From: Fallopia convolvulus
Taxonomy: Eukaryota; Streptophyta; Magnoliopsida; Caryophyllales; Polygonaceae
Reading direction: 5' to 3'
Length of the DNA stretch: 64,000 bases
Assembly: GCA_964016875.1 (NCBI GenBank)
Contig: OZ024724.1
Coordinates: forward strand, 48,266,899-48,330,898
A program made the position numbers and the translations under genes. Below the pieces are notes generated by a model. The model ran no database searches, had not been told where the DNA came from, and was given only the letters and a program-made list of their open reading frames with translations. Shown piece after piece: positions 21,811 through 33,045 of this stretch; the stretch's first letter is position 1; every line of letters starts with the position of its first letter.

Positions 21811-23900
21811 AAGAGGTTCAAGACTACCTTCTCTCTAATCCTATAATTGTTATTTGTATTCATAAGATTATGACTCTTATTTGTAGTTAAGAGTTTTGGA
21901 GAGGAGAGACTACATTCATACATGTTGGGCATGCTTAGATTACTTGTACATCTTATAAGGTAACATAGTTGTTGCGTGGACCATAATAACTTTGAGATGA
22001 CATCTTGACTCGAGGCCTACATGGTCATGCACTTTAATACTCGTTTGGGTTGGTCCAAATTTTGTTCATTCAGTTCATGAACTTTTTTGGTATTGATTTT
22101 TCTTAACAAGCCAATCTATTTCATTTGAGTCAAGCTAGCCTGGGTTCAATGTGATAGAATATTTTTTATTATGTTGGATCCTTATGTGAATGAGTTAAGT
22201 ATATTATATAGAAGTTTCAAAAGTGTTTAGAATGGATCAAATTTTGAAGAAGTTAATTATCCAAATAGACATTACAATGGCGGGCATTGTCATAAAACAC
22301 GAACAAATTGGAACCGTTTTTTTTATATAATATTTAGACTGAAGACCAGACTGAAATTTCTCCTTCCAGTTTCATTTTGGATCGAGTTGTATTTTTTTTT
22401 TTGGAAAAAATAGTATTTTTTGACAAGGAAATAATTTGATTTACAGAACAAGCCTAGTAGACCGAGAGACTGAGTACGTCAAATTGGCAGTCGGACAAGG
22501 CGATAAGAGAGCATAAGCACAATCGAGGGTTGAATTTTAGACTTTTGTGGACTAAGAATCGGACCAAAACTCTCTTGGTCCATTCCAAGCCCGATCTGAA
22601 CCGATGGAGTTTTGGAATAGTTTAATATTACATGCGAAGCAACTATCCTTTTCAATATCTCACATAATTATGAATGAACATTAATTAACCACAACTCAGT
22701 TTTCTTATTTTTTATTTATAACTAATAAGCCTATATATGATTGTTAGGACAAGTCGAGGCATTTAAAACTGAGAACAAGATGTATGCATTCAAAACTCAT
22801 AGACAATTTCATAACCTGAGAATAAGTTGGAGCATTCAAAACTAAGGGTCAAACCAAGGACCATTCAAAACCAAGAGGGACAAGGTGAGAGCTATCCAAA
22901 ACGGAGGGTCAAGTCGAGGGCAATCTAAAATCAATGGCAACTCAAAACCAAGGGACAAGCCAAGGGTACCTCAAAATCGTGGGACACGCTGAGAGCAACT
23001 CAAAATTAAGGGACGTACAAGCCGAGTGCAACTCAAAACCGGAAGACAAATCTCATACCAAGGAACAAGACATGGATAAATCAAATTTGTAGGACAAGTG
23101 AGGTGCACCTCAAATCAAGGGACAAACCAAGGGAAACTCTAACAGAGAGACAAGGTGAGGGCATATAGTAACATCCCCTTTTTATACAGGGATGTCACTA
23201 CTAGTGGCCTCGAGAATACACTCCCAAGGTTACCCAAGGCATATAGTAATTACAAAACTTAACCATGAAACTTTAAATGCGGAAACAATATATTAAATAC
23301 ACTTGGTACATTGTTTACAATGTTAAAGTAACAATACTTAAGGAATGATCCTCACAAGTCGAGGATCTCACTACCAAAATTATTCAATCTTCGGAACCGA
23401 AAGTACTGAAATTATTAAATTAGTTGCGCCCAACTCCTTGAGACGCCCTTATCTTTAGTCTGTGATGACGACTTCTCCACCTGATGTACAGTGACGGAAA
23501 TACAGTTGACACCAGTCGACCATGCAAAGGAAAAAAGCGCTCGAGTTAGTCTTGTGACATAATAAGCAAGTGGATTTTCTAAGATGGTTCCTATTTAGTG
23601 GAAGAGTGTAGGTTCGGGTATCGGAAACCTAATCAAAATTGGACAAACCCAGAAACTACATCGTGCCATGGGAAACCGGATAAATTTTTATTGGAGGGGA
23701 AACAAGGGATCGTCGTATAGTTTGATGTTTCGAATTTTTGATGCAGATATGTTTGGGAACGCGTTTTACTGTCTTATCCGTTCAAAAAAAAAATCCGTTC
23801 ACAAAAAAAAAACTGGGTTAACTCTCATATCACGCTTTGGGCTTAGAAGCCCAAACGCACTCTATGGGCTCAAATGGACGGACCAACCAATGTAGTCATA
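21811..23900. other. Gene-poor region with degenerate repeats
   Basis: No supported gene. 22740-23165 holds a loose tandem repeat, described separately. 23168-23660 begins TAACATCCCCTTTTTATAC and contains words typical of plant LTR-retrotransposon debris, but I see no LTR pair or coding domain. Confidence 0.45.
22740..23165. repeat. Degenerate minisatellite, unit about 30-40 bases
   Basis: Variants of the phrases GGACAAGCCGAGGGCAACTC and AAAACCAAGGGAC recur about a dozen times with uneven spacing. Purines dominate the plus strand. No open reading frame runs through it. Confidence 0.65.
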
Positions 23901-24047
23901 TTTTGGAAGGAAAAAAACGTACCGCCATAAGAATCGAATCAAAGAAACAACCAAATCCAACACCCGGTGGAGAGAGAGCGACTGAGAGAGAGCGACTGAG
24001 AGCGAAGACGACTGTGCGTCACCGGCGGCCAACGCCGCTGCCCAGAG

Positions 24048-25758
24048 ATGGGAAAAAACAAAAAGCGATCCAAGAGAGTTTCCGAGATCCTCACCGGTAC
24101 CCCCTCCAAACCCTCCCCGAACCACACCAGCCCCGCTGACTTCGAACCCACCCCCTCTGATTCCGAGCTCAGCCCCCTACCAGAATATTTCATTGCCCAA
24201 AACAACACCCGGATTTTGAAAGCCCACCATACCTCCGGCGAGCTGGCCATAGCAAAAACCCCTCTCAATGGAAACCGCAGATATGAATCCCAGCTCCCGC
24301 CCCCAATTGAAAACCCTAATTTTGGGGACAACGATTTCCCCCCTTTGACCAGCAGCAACCCCATATCCCCGCCACCGCCAGCTCCCCCGATAACTGCACC
24401 ACCACCACCAACCAACCCCATGGAAGCCCCTGCTTTGACGGCCCCACCCATGGCCGCTGAAACCCCTAATCCCCCTTCTCCGAAGGCGCCGACTGCGGGA
24501 CCAAGCTCAACTCAATCGGGGGCTGCTCAGCCACATCCCAAACCCCCCGCCGAGCAACCTCAGAAGGCGGTGAATTCCATCCTTAACCAGCAAAACCTAC
24601 AAAAGAGGTCCTTCGCTGCAATTATCCAAGGCCAGAGGCAGGGCCCCAAACCTGTCCCCCTACACTATGTCAATGGAATTGAGAACGGGATTATCCGCTA
24701 CACGGTTGACGACATCGCTGACCTTGTCAGCAAATGGAATCTCACCCTCGTTGGTGCACCTATGGGAGAGAGAGTCAGCTACAGGGCAATGGAAAAATTC
24801 ATCTCAAACAATTGGACCAACATCTCACAACCTAAGATTCTAAGGAAAGACAATGGACTCTTCGTTTTCCATTTCTCCAATGAGGCGGACCTCAACTCTA
24901 TACTCGAACGTAGCCCGTGGCTCATGAATGGGCAGAAACCTGTCATTTTGAAAAGATGGCATGAAGGAATGGCTCTTGACCTCTCATGTTTAAAAGAAGT
25001 TCCCGTCTGGATAAATCTCCCAAATCTTGACGTACGATTTTGGTCCGAACATATGATGGCGAGAATCGGATCAGCAGTCGGAACCCCTCTGCTTACCGAC
25101 TTCAACTCTGCCTTCCAAGAGCGGCTCTCATTTGCAAGAGTCTTAGTCGAGATCTCCGCCACAACAGAACTTTTACGAGAGGTAAGATTTTTTGGACCTG
25201 ATGATGAAATAATTGAACAAGTGCTGGAATATGACTGGTTGCCTACCAGATGTACTAGATGTAGAATCTTTGGTCACAACTGTAGCGCCCCAAAACAACC
25301 AGGTCAGGAAAACCTTAATAGGCATGTGACAAGGCCTTTGCCACCACCAAGTAATGTTGCCCCGCTCCTACCCACCCCAGACCCCTCTCTCAAAATCACC
25401 TCCCAACCAGTTTTGGAAAACCCCACACCAAAACCTTCACCCCAACCTAGAATTGAGAATCCCCCCCCCCCTTTCAACCTCGTCTCTCTTAAACCCAAAA
25501 GCCAACCTCACCCTCATTAATGACCCCCCACCAGAGGGACTTCCCAACCTCACCTCGCCTCTCATTAATAACCCACCCAACAATAATGAAATTAGCACTC
25601 ATGAGATTATGACCAGCTCTGAGACAGCTACCACCAGTGGGACCCTTGAAACTCCCAAACCCTGGGAAAATTGCCCTCTTTCCCCCAAACCAAACGATGC
25701 ATTGATTGCACATACACCCCCCCTCTCTTGCAAGGACAAGGGTCCCCTCCACCAGTAA
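24048..25758 (+). pseudogene. LINE ORF1 (DUF4283 / zinc-knuckle RNA-binding protein), one frameshift
   Basis: The product would coat the LINE RNA. MGKNKKRSKRVSEIL opens a proline-rich N-terminal part (residues 1-200). A DUF4283 region follows (about 235-370; landmarks YTVDDIADLVSKWNL, SPWLMNGQKPVILKRW, VWINLPNLDVRFWS). The knuckle CTRCRIFGHNCSA has C-x2-C-x4-H, but the last cysteine comes too early for a canonical CCHC. The frame stops at 25520, but the adjacent frame carries the tail to 25758, ending PLSCKDKGPLHQ nine bases before the ORF2 ATG. The switch is at or near the C-run at 25461-25470, a likely homopolymer slip. Confidence 0.85.
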
Positions 25759-25767
25759 TCACATCCA

Positions 25768-28700
25768 ATGATTGATCCCAAAATATTCTGTTGGAATGTA
25801 AGGGGTCTTAATGATCCTAAAAAACAAGATGACCTTCAAGCTCTAGCCCTCTCTTCCAAATTTGACATCATAGCCACCCTTGAAACCAGACTAAAACAAC
25901 AAAAAGAAAATCGAGTCTCGAAACGCCTCTTCAAAGATTGGCATTCCTTTTCAAATGGACACTGTTCCAACAACTGTAGAATCCTCATATGGTGGAATCC
26001 AAACACTGTCACTCTCTCCCCCCTCCTCATGTCTAGCCAAATAATTCACACCACAATCACCACCAAATGCAACAGTCATACCTTCCTTGCCACCTTCATA
26101 TATGCCCACAACAACCCCTCTCTCCGAACCACCCTTCGGATGGACCTCCAAAACATCACTCCAAATACGCCAACCCCCTGGGTCATCCTTGGTGATTTCA
26201 ACACAATCTTAGATCCCACGGAAAAACTCAGCGGGGATGGTAGCCAACCCCACACCAGCTCTTCAGAACTCGCTGACCTCCTGACAGCCACAAACACCCA
26301 TGATCACCCTTTTACTGGCTGCTTCTACACCTGGAATAATAGACAAGAATCCGCCAATAGGATTTGGTGTAAACTTGACAGAGTACTCACCAATTCTCAT
26401 TGGCACAACTCCTTCCCCAACTCGACTGTCCACTTTGGAACATCGGGTATCTCTGACCACTCCCCCATCACCCTCTGTCTCTCACAAACAAGCAACCGTA
26501 AAAAACCCCCCTTTCGATTCCATAATAATTGGGTTAACCATGAAAGCTTCCTACCTACTGTCAACTCTATTTGGCAAGCTGAAATCGAGGGTCACTCCAT
26601 GCTCCGAATAATGGGCAAATTAAAGCTGCTGAAAAGTGCCCTCAAGAAGTTTGACAGCTCCACCATGGAGAACCTCCATCTTAAAATCTCTATGCTCAAA
26701 GACGAGCTCACGGGAATACAAACCGCCTTGCAATCTGACCCCCTCAACCCCACACACATAGCAGCTGAGAATACCATACTGAACACCCTCACCACAGCCA
26801 TGAATGAACTCCACTCCACCACCACACAACTCGCTAAGTTAAAGTGGGTCAAATTCTCTGACCAGTGTAGCTCCTATTTCTACAATCAAATCAGAAAAAG
26901 GCGTTCCTCTTCCAAACTCTTTGCCCTCACTGACAACTCTGGCACCACCCACACAACTGACTCTGGAATCACTCATGCCCTAATTCAACACTACTCCAAC
27001 CTCTTGGGAACCACAGATGCGCATCTTCCCTTCATTAACCGCTTTACCACCCTAGGGCCTTGCCTAAACCCATCCCACACCAACCAACTCACTTCGCCCT
27101 TCTCGAAGCGTGAAATCAAAGAGGTTTTTTTTGGAATTGGCAACAACAAAACCCCTGGACCGGACGGTTTCGGAGCACTCTTCTTTAAGAAAGCCTGGAG
27201 TGTTATATCCAGTGACATCTACTCAGCCATCCATGAATTCTTTCAAAGCGGAATGCCTCTCCGACAAGTGAACCACACCATCATCACCCTTGTCCCAAAA
27301 ACCAATGACCCCACCGACATTGAGCATTTCCGTCCCATCTCCTGCTGCACCACTATCTACAAAGCTATTGCCAAACTCATTGCCAAGAGGTTAAAAGTTG
27401 TGCTACCTGACCTTGTTGCTAGTAATCAAGGGGCCTCATCCCCGGACGCTCAATACGGCACAACTCCCAACTCTGTCAAGAACTCCTTAAGAAATATGAC
27501 CAAAAGCACATCTCTGCTCGATGTGCTATCAAGGTGGACATCCAAAAAGCCTTTGATTCCATCAGCCATAATTTCATACTCCAAGCACTCCGAGCATTCG
27601 GGTTCCCTGAGATGCTAATCAAGTGGGTTAAAAGCTGTATCACCACAGTCAAATACTCAATCAACATCAATGGTCAACTTGAAGGCTTCTTCTCTGGCCG
27701 CAAAGGGCTTAGACAAGGATGCCCGATGTCTCCTTACCTCTTTGCTATCGCTATGGAATACCTGTCTCGGATCATCATAGCCCATACCAAATCACCCAAC
27801 TTCAATTACCACCCAAAGTGTGAAAGAATAAACCTCACTCATTTGTGCTTTGCTGACGACCTGATCTTCTTCTCTAGAGGGGATCTCGAATCAGTTAAGA
27901 CCCTCAAAACTGCTATTGATCTCTTTGGGAGCATCTCTGGGCTCCGCGCAAACCAAGCTAAATCCTGCATCTATTTTGGAGGGGTTTCACCAAGTGACCA
28001 GCAGCTCATCTTAAACCTCCTAAATTTCTCCAAAGGAAACCTCCCAATGAAATACCTGGGGCTACCTATGGGATCAAAGAAACTCTCTGCCTCGGATGGA
28101 CCGCTGATCACAAAAATCACTTGTCGGGTGCAATCATGGGCAACAAAAAAACTCTCCTACGCTGGACGCCTGCAACTCATTTCTTCTGTTCTTTTCAGCA
28201 TGACTAATTACTGGTGTAATATTTTCATGTTTCCAGCTAAAATTTTAGACAAGATTGAAGCCATTATCAGGTCATACCTCTGGAGCGGGAAGGAAAGTGG
28301 ACACCGTAATCTCGTTGCTTGGGAAACTGTCTCGAAACCACGCAGCGAAGGCGGGCTTGGCTTCAAGGAACTCCTAGCCTGGAACAAAGCTAGCATTGCA
28401 AAAACCATCTTCGAACTTGCCACCAACCAAGAAAACCTTTGGACCAAATGGACACGCACCTACCACCTCGGCTCGGCAAGCATCTGGTCCACCATGGCTC
28501 GAGACGAACTCCTCGAGCTGCAAACGCAAAACGACCTAATGCAAACCATGTGCTCAACGGTCGCTATGCCATTGCAGCCACCTATGAACTGCTACTAGAA
28601 AAAGCCCCTGCCGCCAACTGGAACACCTTCATCTGGGGGGGCCCTCAATACAAACCGCTGCAGCTTCATCGCATGGCTAGCCTACCTCAAGCGACTCCCA

Positions 28701-29120
28701 ACTCTATCAAAGCTCCACAGCTGGGGAATCATAGACAACGCCACATGCAAACTCTGTAACTCAGCCCCGGAATCGGAGGAACACCTATGGCTCGGATGTC
28801 CCTACACCAATTCAGTACTCGATATCATATTTGATTGGCTCCAAATAGGCACCAGACCTGCCAATCTCCAAGTATGGGCAAACTGGCTTGTTCACAGCCC
28901 AAATCGCAACTCGTTCCTACACAAATTCAGAAGCAGCAGCCTCTCAGCCACTGTCTATTACACATGGCGTGCTCGAAATCTCCTCCTCTATGAAAACACG
29001 GCCACAACCATTGAGGATTGCGCCCACCAAATCAAGAGCTCCATGAAACTCAAAGCTGCTGTAAATTGGAATAGGGACAACCGAAGAGACAACACCTGGA
29101 AAAACGCACTTGGAATATAA
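25768..29120 (+). pseudogene. LINE ORF2 (endonuclease, reverse transcriptase, zf-RVT), frameshifted
   Basis: The endonuclease part starts MIDPKIFCWNVRGLNDPKK and has the acidic LETRLK, GDFNTIL and SDHSPI motifs. The reverse transcriptase shows NKTPGPDGFGALFFKK, FRPISCCTTIYKAIAK, VDIQKAFDSISH, GLRQGCPMSPYLF and the catalytic FADD (at about 27850). The C-terminus reads CKLCNSAPESEEHLWLGCP (zinc-binding zf-RVT) and ends WKNALGI at 29120. Frame breaks: one base missing near 27436, a shift at about 28505-28560, and a compensating shift at the G-run 28634-28641. No RNase H follows, unlike the LINE at 49841-56154. Confidence 0.88.
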
Positions 29121-29277
29121 TTCAGAACCCTCACCCTTTTGTTTGATGGTTTTGAGCTTCATATGTGTCCCCTGGGACGATTTTGTATCCATTGCTAACA
29201 AGCCTTAAACTCTGCTTGTTTTGAGAGCTGTACATCCCTTCACCTTCTAATACAAAAACCATTTCAAAAAAAAAAAA

Positions 29278-29560
29278 TCCAATTTGCGGTACCATACATA
29301 GGGTTTGTTTGGATTACCTGAGTTTATGATTTATAAAGCCTTTTAGTTATTTTTTAATATTTAATTGTTAAGTAGTGTTTGGATAATGTTTACATTTAAA
29401 TTTTTTCAAATTTGAATAATGAGAGCTCAACTCCCTATGAAAAAAGAAGAAAATATTTTTTTCTCAAATATAAGTAGTATGGCTCAATTTCCTATGAAAA
29501 AAAATAAAATAAGTTTTTAAATATATTATCACACAAACACACCTTAAACGCTCGTCAAGG
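29278..29560. other. Short intergenic gap before the RMA gene
   Basis: AT-rich, with TATGAAAAAA words and no gene. Confidence 0.4.
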
Positions 29561-29599
29561 AGAATTTTCTATCTACTTATTTCCTCCCTGTATTTGTTG

Positions 29600-30392
29600 G
29601 GGTTTCTCCTCTCACCTCCAATTTCCCAATTTACCTGTCAAGTCTGGATCGATCCGTATCCTTCGAGTCTCGATCGATCTAAGCGCAAACTATCTACGGT
29701 TAGTTCTACCCTTCTTAAGTTTTTTCACACGCAATTGTTCTATCTGATCGCAATTTACTTGTATTGATTTTGATCTGTAATTCGCATGTTCTCTTCGGTG
29801 TGAAACGTATCGATTTCTTACTCGTGGTCGTGACACTAATTAACCCTCGATTTTTATTGGTCTAGGGTTTGGTTTGTCTATGACTACAATATACTCACGC
29901 ATTTGCAATTTCGCTTCTGAATTTACGTCTAGTTTTGTTGAGTACACACCGACAACTTCAATCATATGAATTAGGGGTTACGACTTACGAATAATACTTT
30001 GATAGTTATCTGTTCAAATTAAAGGTTTGGCCTTTTGGGATCTAAAGTTTTGGCTGTTGAAACACATCAGCAACTTCAATTATATTCATTGAGTGCTCTA
30101 ATTTTAGGCAAGTTCAGGTCTGTTGTAATTTTCATCCTCATCAGTGTACTATGTTACAGAATTTCCCTCTATTTTGGCTACCTTAGTATTCACAATTTGC
30201 TCTTAGCATATCACTTTTTGTATAGAAGAATTTTAATTCCTTTTCCAGTGACCTGAACCTTTGTATACAATATTTAGTTGTTTCTAAGAAGTCATGTTGG
30301 CAATGTGTCATTGACTAGAATACACTCTCTGACTTGATAACAATTGAAAAATCTTATTGGCTTTAGGCGTTCTGAAGTACTCGTGTTTGACA
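29600..30392 (+). promoter_or_regulatory. Probable 5' UTR of the RMA gene with a leader intron
   Basis: The stretch CTGGATCGATCCGTATCC to CAAACTATCTACG ends at a good donor (GTTAGTTC, about 29700). The acceptor GGCTTTAG lies at about 30366, 27 bases before the coding ATG. A 5' leader intron of about 670 bases, T-rich throughout, fits. The region before the donor has no long open frame. Confidence 0.55.
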
Positions 30393-31094
30393 ATGGCAAG
30401 CGGCTTTGGAGAATCAACGAGCACGCCATCTCAAAACCCTTCGTTTTCTGGCAGCAGTGCAAACAGCGAGGCTGGAAATTTCGAATGCAATATATGCTTT
30501 GATTTGGCCCAAGACCCCATTGTAACTCTATGTGGACATCTCTTTTGTTGGCCATGTCTCTACAAGTGGCTCCATTTGCACTCCGAGTCTCATGAATGCC
30601 CCGTATGCAAGGCCCTTATTCAGGAGGAGAAGCTGGTGCCTCTCTATGGTCGAGGAAAAACTTCAACTGATCCAAGATCAAGGTCAGTTCCTGGGGTCAA
30701 TATACCTCATCGGCCATCTGGTCAGAGGCCAGAGACCGCTCCTCCTCCTCCTGAAAACAATCATTTTCCTCAACCTGGTTTGGGATTCATGAGAGGAGGG
30801 TGGGGCGGTTTTCCACCAATGACGACTACGAGGTTTGGAAATTTCACACTTTCAGCATCTTGGGGGGGCCTCCTTCCTCAATTGTTTAACTTTCAGATGC
30901 ATGGATTCCCGAATCCTGCCATGTATGGAGCTGGAGCTGGCTATCCTTATGGTCATGGGTTTGCACATCACTATCATGGGGTGCATCCTCAAGCATATCC
31001 TCGCCATCCAAACCAAGGACAACAAGATAACTACTTGAAGCTATTACTCATTGTTATTGGAGTATTAGTACTTCTTACTCTTATCACATCTTAG
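30393..31094 (+). CDS. RMA-type RING E3 ubiquitin ligase, tail-anchored
   Basis: The protein has 233 residues in one coding exon. A Ser/Thr-rich N-terminus leads into a C3HC4 RING: C32/C35, C47/H49, C52/C55 and C69/C72 (ECNICFDLAQDPIVTLCGHL, then CPVC). This is the RNF5/RMA class, which places ubiquitin on membrane-protein clients at the endoplasmic reticulum. The middle is Gly/Pro/His-rich, and residues 214-231 (LKLLLIVIGVLVLLTLIT) form a C-terminal membrane anchor. I chose the ATG at 30393: an in-frame ATG at 30357 precedes the probable leader-intron acceptor (AG at about 30365-30366), so it would be removed with the intron. Family and membrane topology are secure; the exact RMA subtype (RMA1 or RMA3-like) is not. 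Confidence 0.93.
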   Translation: MASGFGESTSTPSQNPSFSGSSANSEAGNFECNICFDLAQDPIVTLCGHLFCWPCLYKWLHLHSESHECPVCKALIQEEKLVPLYGRGKTSTDPRSRSVPGVNIPHRPSGQRPETAPPPPENNHFPQPGLGFMRGGWGGFPPMTTTRFGNFTLSASWGGLLPQLFNFQMHGFPNPAMYGAGAGYPYGHGFAHHYHGVHPQAYPRHPNQGQQDNYLKLLLIVIGVLVLLTLITS

Positions 31095-32920
31095 TTATTT
31101 AATGTTGTCTGAGTACATTCAGTAATTTTTATTGACATGCTTAAGTAAATTTGTTCATATGACGCGTGTGGCAGTCTTGTTGTAACTTGTAACTTTTGCT
31201 AAAACATTTCTACGAGTACGAAAAGAAGCATAGGCATGCTCTTGAGGATTAAATGTTGAAGAATAGCTTCTTATTATCATTTTAGACTGTCCTACAATTG
31301 CTACTTTTTTCTTTGGCATATTTTGTGCATAAACTGGCTCTTCCTTTTCATCGTTTCGGTGCATGTCCTCAGATCTCTCAAAATGTGGATTATTGATTGT
31401 CCAAAAGAAGTCAATTCATGCTTTTTGTTTGTTTTGGCTTTTGTAATTCTGTGCTTAGTATTGACTTGCTATTCTTAATGGAGAAACTCTCTATCTTCTT
31501 TTCTACTGTTGTTTGCATAATGTATCATTTTCTGCCTTTGGTTGCTTGATTTAATTTTGTGAATTTGGTATTTGTTGCTATTTACATTGTGTGTTTGTGT
31601 AATGTTCTTGATGGGCTGAAGCCTAATGGTGTGGAAGGGTTCATGAACATTATTCTTCTTCCAACATCCATTGTCCCTTGATCATGGGCTATCTGAACAA
31701 GCTATAGTTGCCTTTGCAAAATCTATTCAACTTAAGGAAGTTGGGTGCAAGAATTTCTTTGGCTGTTAGGTTTTTGGTGGTGTTTTTCTACTTGTGTGTC
31801 AGAAATCTCTATGTGCTTTTATGTACTTTCTTTCACCACATATTCATTTCTGTTTTGAAATTTTTTGTAGAAAATTAGGTGCTGCATTATTTGGAAGCAT
31901 TGTTTGTTTGTGTAGATATTGCTATTCTAGAAGGTGCTTCAAAGCTTGTAACTTGCTCACCCCCAAACGTGTATTGCAATGAAGAAGTGGAGCCAACATA
32001 TCTTACTGCTGCCACACTTGGCTGTTTTCGATAGCAGAACGTATACCACAAATTAATGATGAGTTGCAGTTGTAAGGATATCCATGGATGCATCTTTAAT
32101 ACTAGTGTTATGTATCTACAGTTGCTACAGAGATTTCTGTTTCTATCTGTCTTAAAGAGATGATATATATAACTATGACAATCATAATATACACTCCCTA
32201 CCATGTGATTTTCACTGTTGTTTGCCCCCTCTCCAAACTAGATGCACATGTTGCTGTATTGTTTTGTGTAGATTAGTTGCCTTGTTATTTCTTGTCTCTA
32301 ATGGTTGAAATTTTGTTTCTCTTATCTAAGGTATATGATTGTTCATGTATCGATCTGCAATTATGTAGAAACAATTTGTTCATACCTTGTAAGGGTTTTC
32401 AGTTTTCACTATAGCAACATTATTATAGTATTATATAAAAAGTCCCTATTGTTCATTTCAACTATTTGCCATGATGCAGCTGATGAATCTTCCCTTTGAG
32501 AAAATCTTTTTTCTTATGATATGATGACAAATGCATAAGTTTGTTTTATAAAAGCAGAAATTTGGGCCATGCTTAGAAGTTGGATCAAGCTAGGACTTTC
32601 CCCAAGGTCGTCAACCTTGAGGGGGCAGGATAACGCTATTGCATAAGATTGTTTATTGTTCAATCACATATATCGTTAACTATCATCTAGGATATGATTG
32701 ATTCTCTTTTCTATTGTTTCCTTGAATATATAGTTCATGTTCGTAGTCACCTATCTCCTTCATAATGGAGTGTAGCTCTGTTAAGGCTCCTTGTATAATT
32801 CAATACCCACTCTATCATTTAATAAAGCGAAGGCAAGCTCTACGTTTGTTATACATGGACACTACATCAAACAAGAAGTATCATACTAGTGTATTTGAGA
32901 TGCCTAGGGTGTTTTAGAGA
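31095..32920. other. 3' flank of the RMA gene, no further gene recognised
   Basis: T-rich sequence with no frame showing a known domain. The first few hundred bases are probably the RMA 3' UTR. Confidence 0.45.
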
Positions 32921-32924
32921 TGTA

Positions 32925-33045
32925 TACACAACACTGTTCTTCTTCTGCTCATCAACTTGCTGATATGTTGATGAAGGCTTTTGTCCAAAACAGGTTTGAA
33001 AAACTGAGGAAGAAGCTTCGTGTCTTCAAAAAGAAATCTCAAGGA
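32925..33045 (+). pseudogene. Remnant of a Copia RNase H C-terminus
   Basis: One frame reads SSAHQLADMLMKAF and then QNRFEKLRKKLRVF. This resembles the end of a Ty1/Copia polyprotein (the LADxLTKAL..FxxLRxKLGV signature). Nothing else of the element is preserved upstream, and the frame closes at once. Confidence 0.6.

Larger units (their letters stand above)
23940..29277 (+). mobile_element. Decayed L1-like LINE without RNase H
   Basis: The element has the order of a plant L1-clade retrotransposon: a GC-rich GAGAGAGCGACTGAG leader, ORF1 (24048-25758), ORF2 (25768-29120) with endonuclease, reverse transcriptase and a C-terminal zinc-binding domain, a short 3' UTR and a terminal A-run (29266-29277). 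I could not find a target-site duplication, so the true 5' limit is uncertain. ORF1 has one frameshift and ORF2 at least three, so it cannot move by itself. Its coding strand is strikingly C-rich (CCC, CTC, ACC codons), unlike the second LINE at 49841-56154, so the two belong to different families. Confidence 0.9.

Noticed and set aside
23939..24451. 170-codon minus-strand frame overlapping LINE ORF1
   Set aside because: Antisense of the C-rich LINE text; glycine/serine-rich and without homology.
32560..32640. Possible Copia polypurine tract and LTR start (CTTGAGGGGGCAGG)
   Set aside because: It lies upstream of the RNase H relic at 32925, the wrong order for one element, and no LTR pair is seen.
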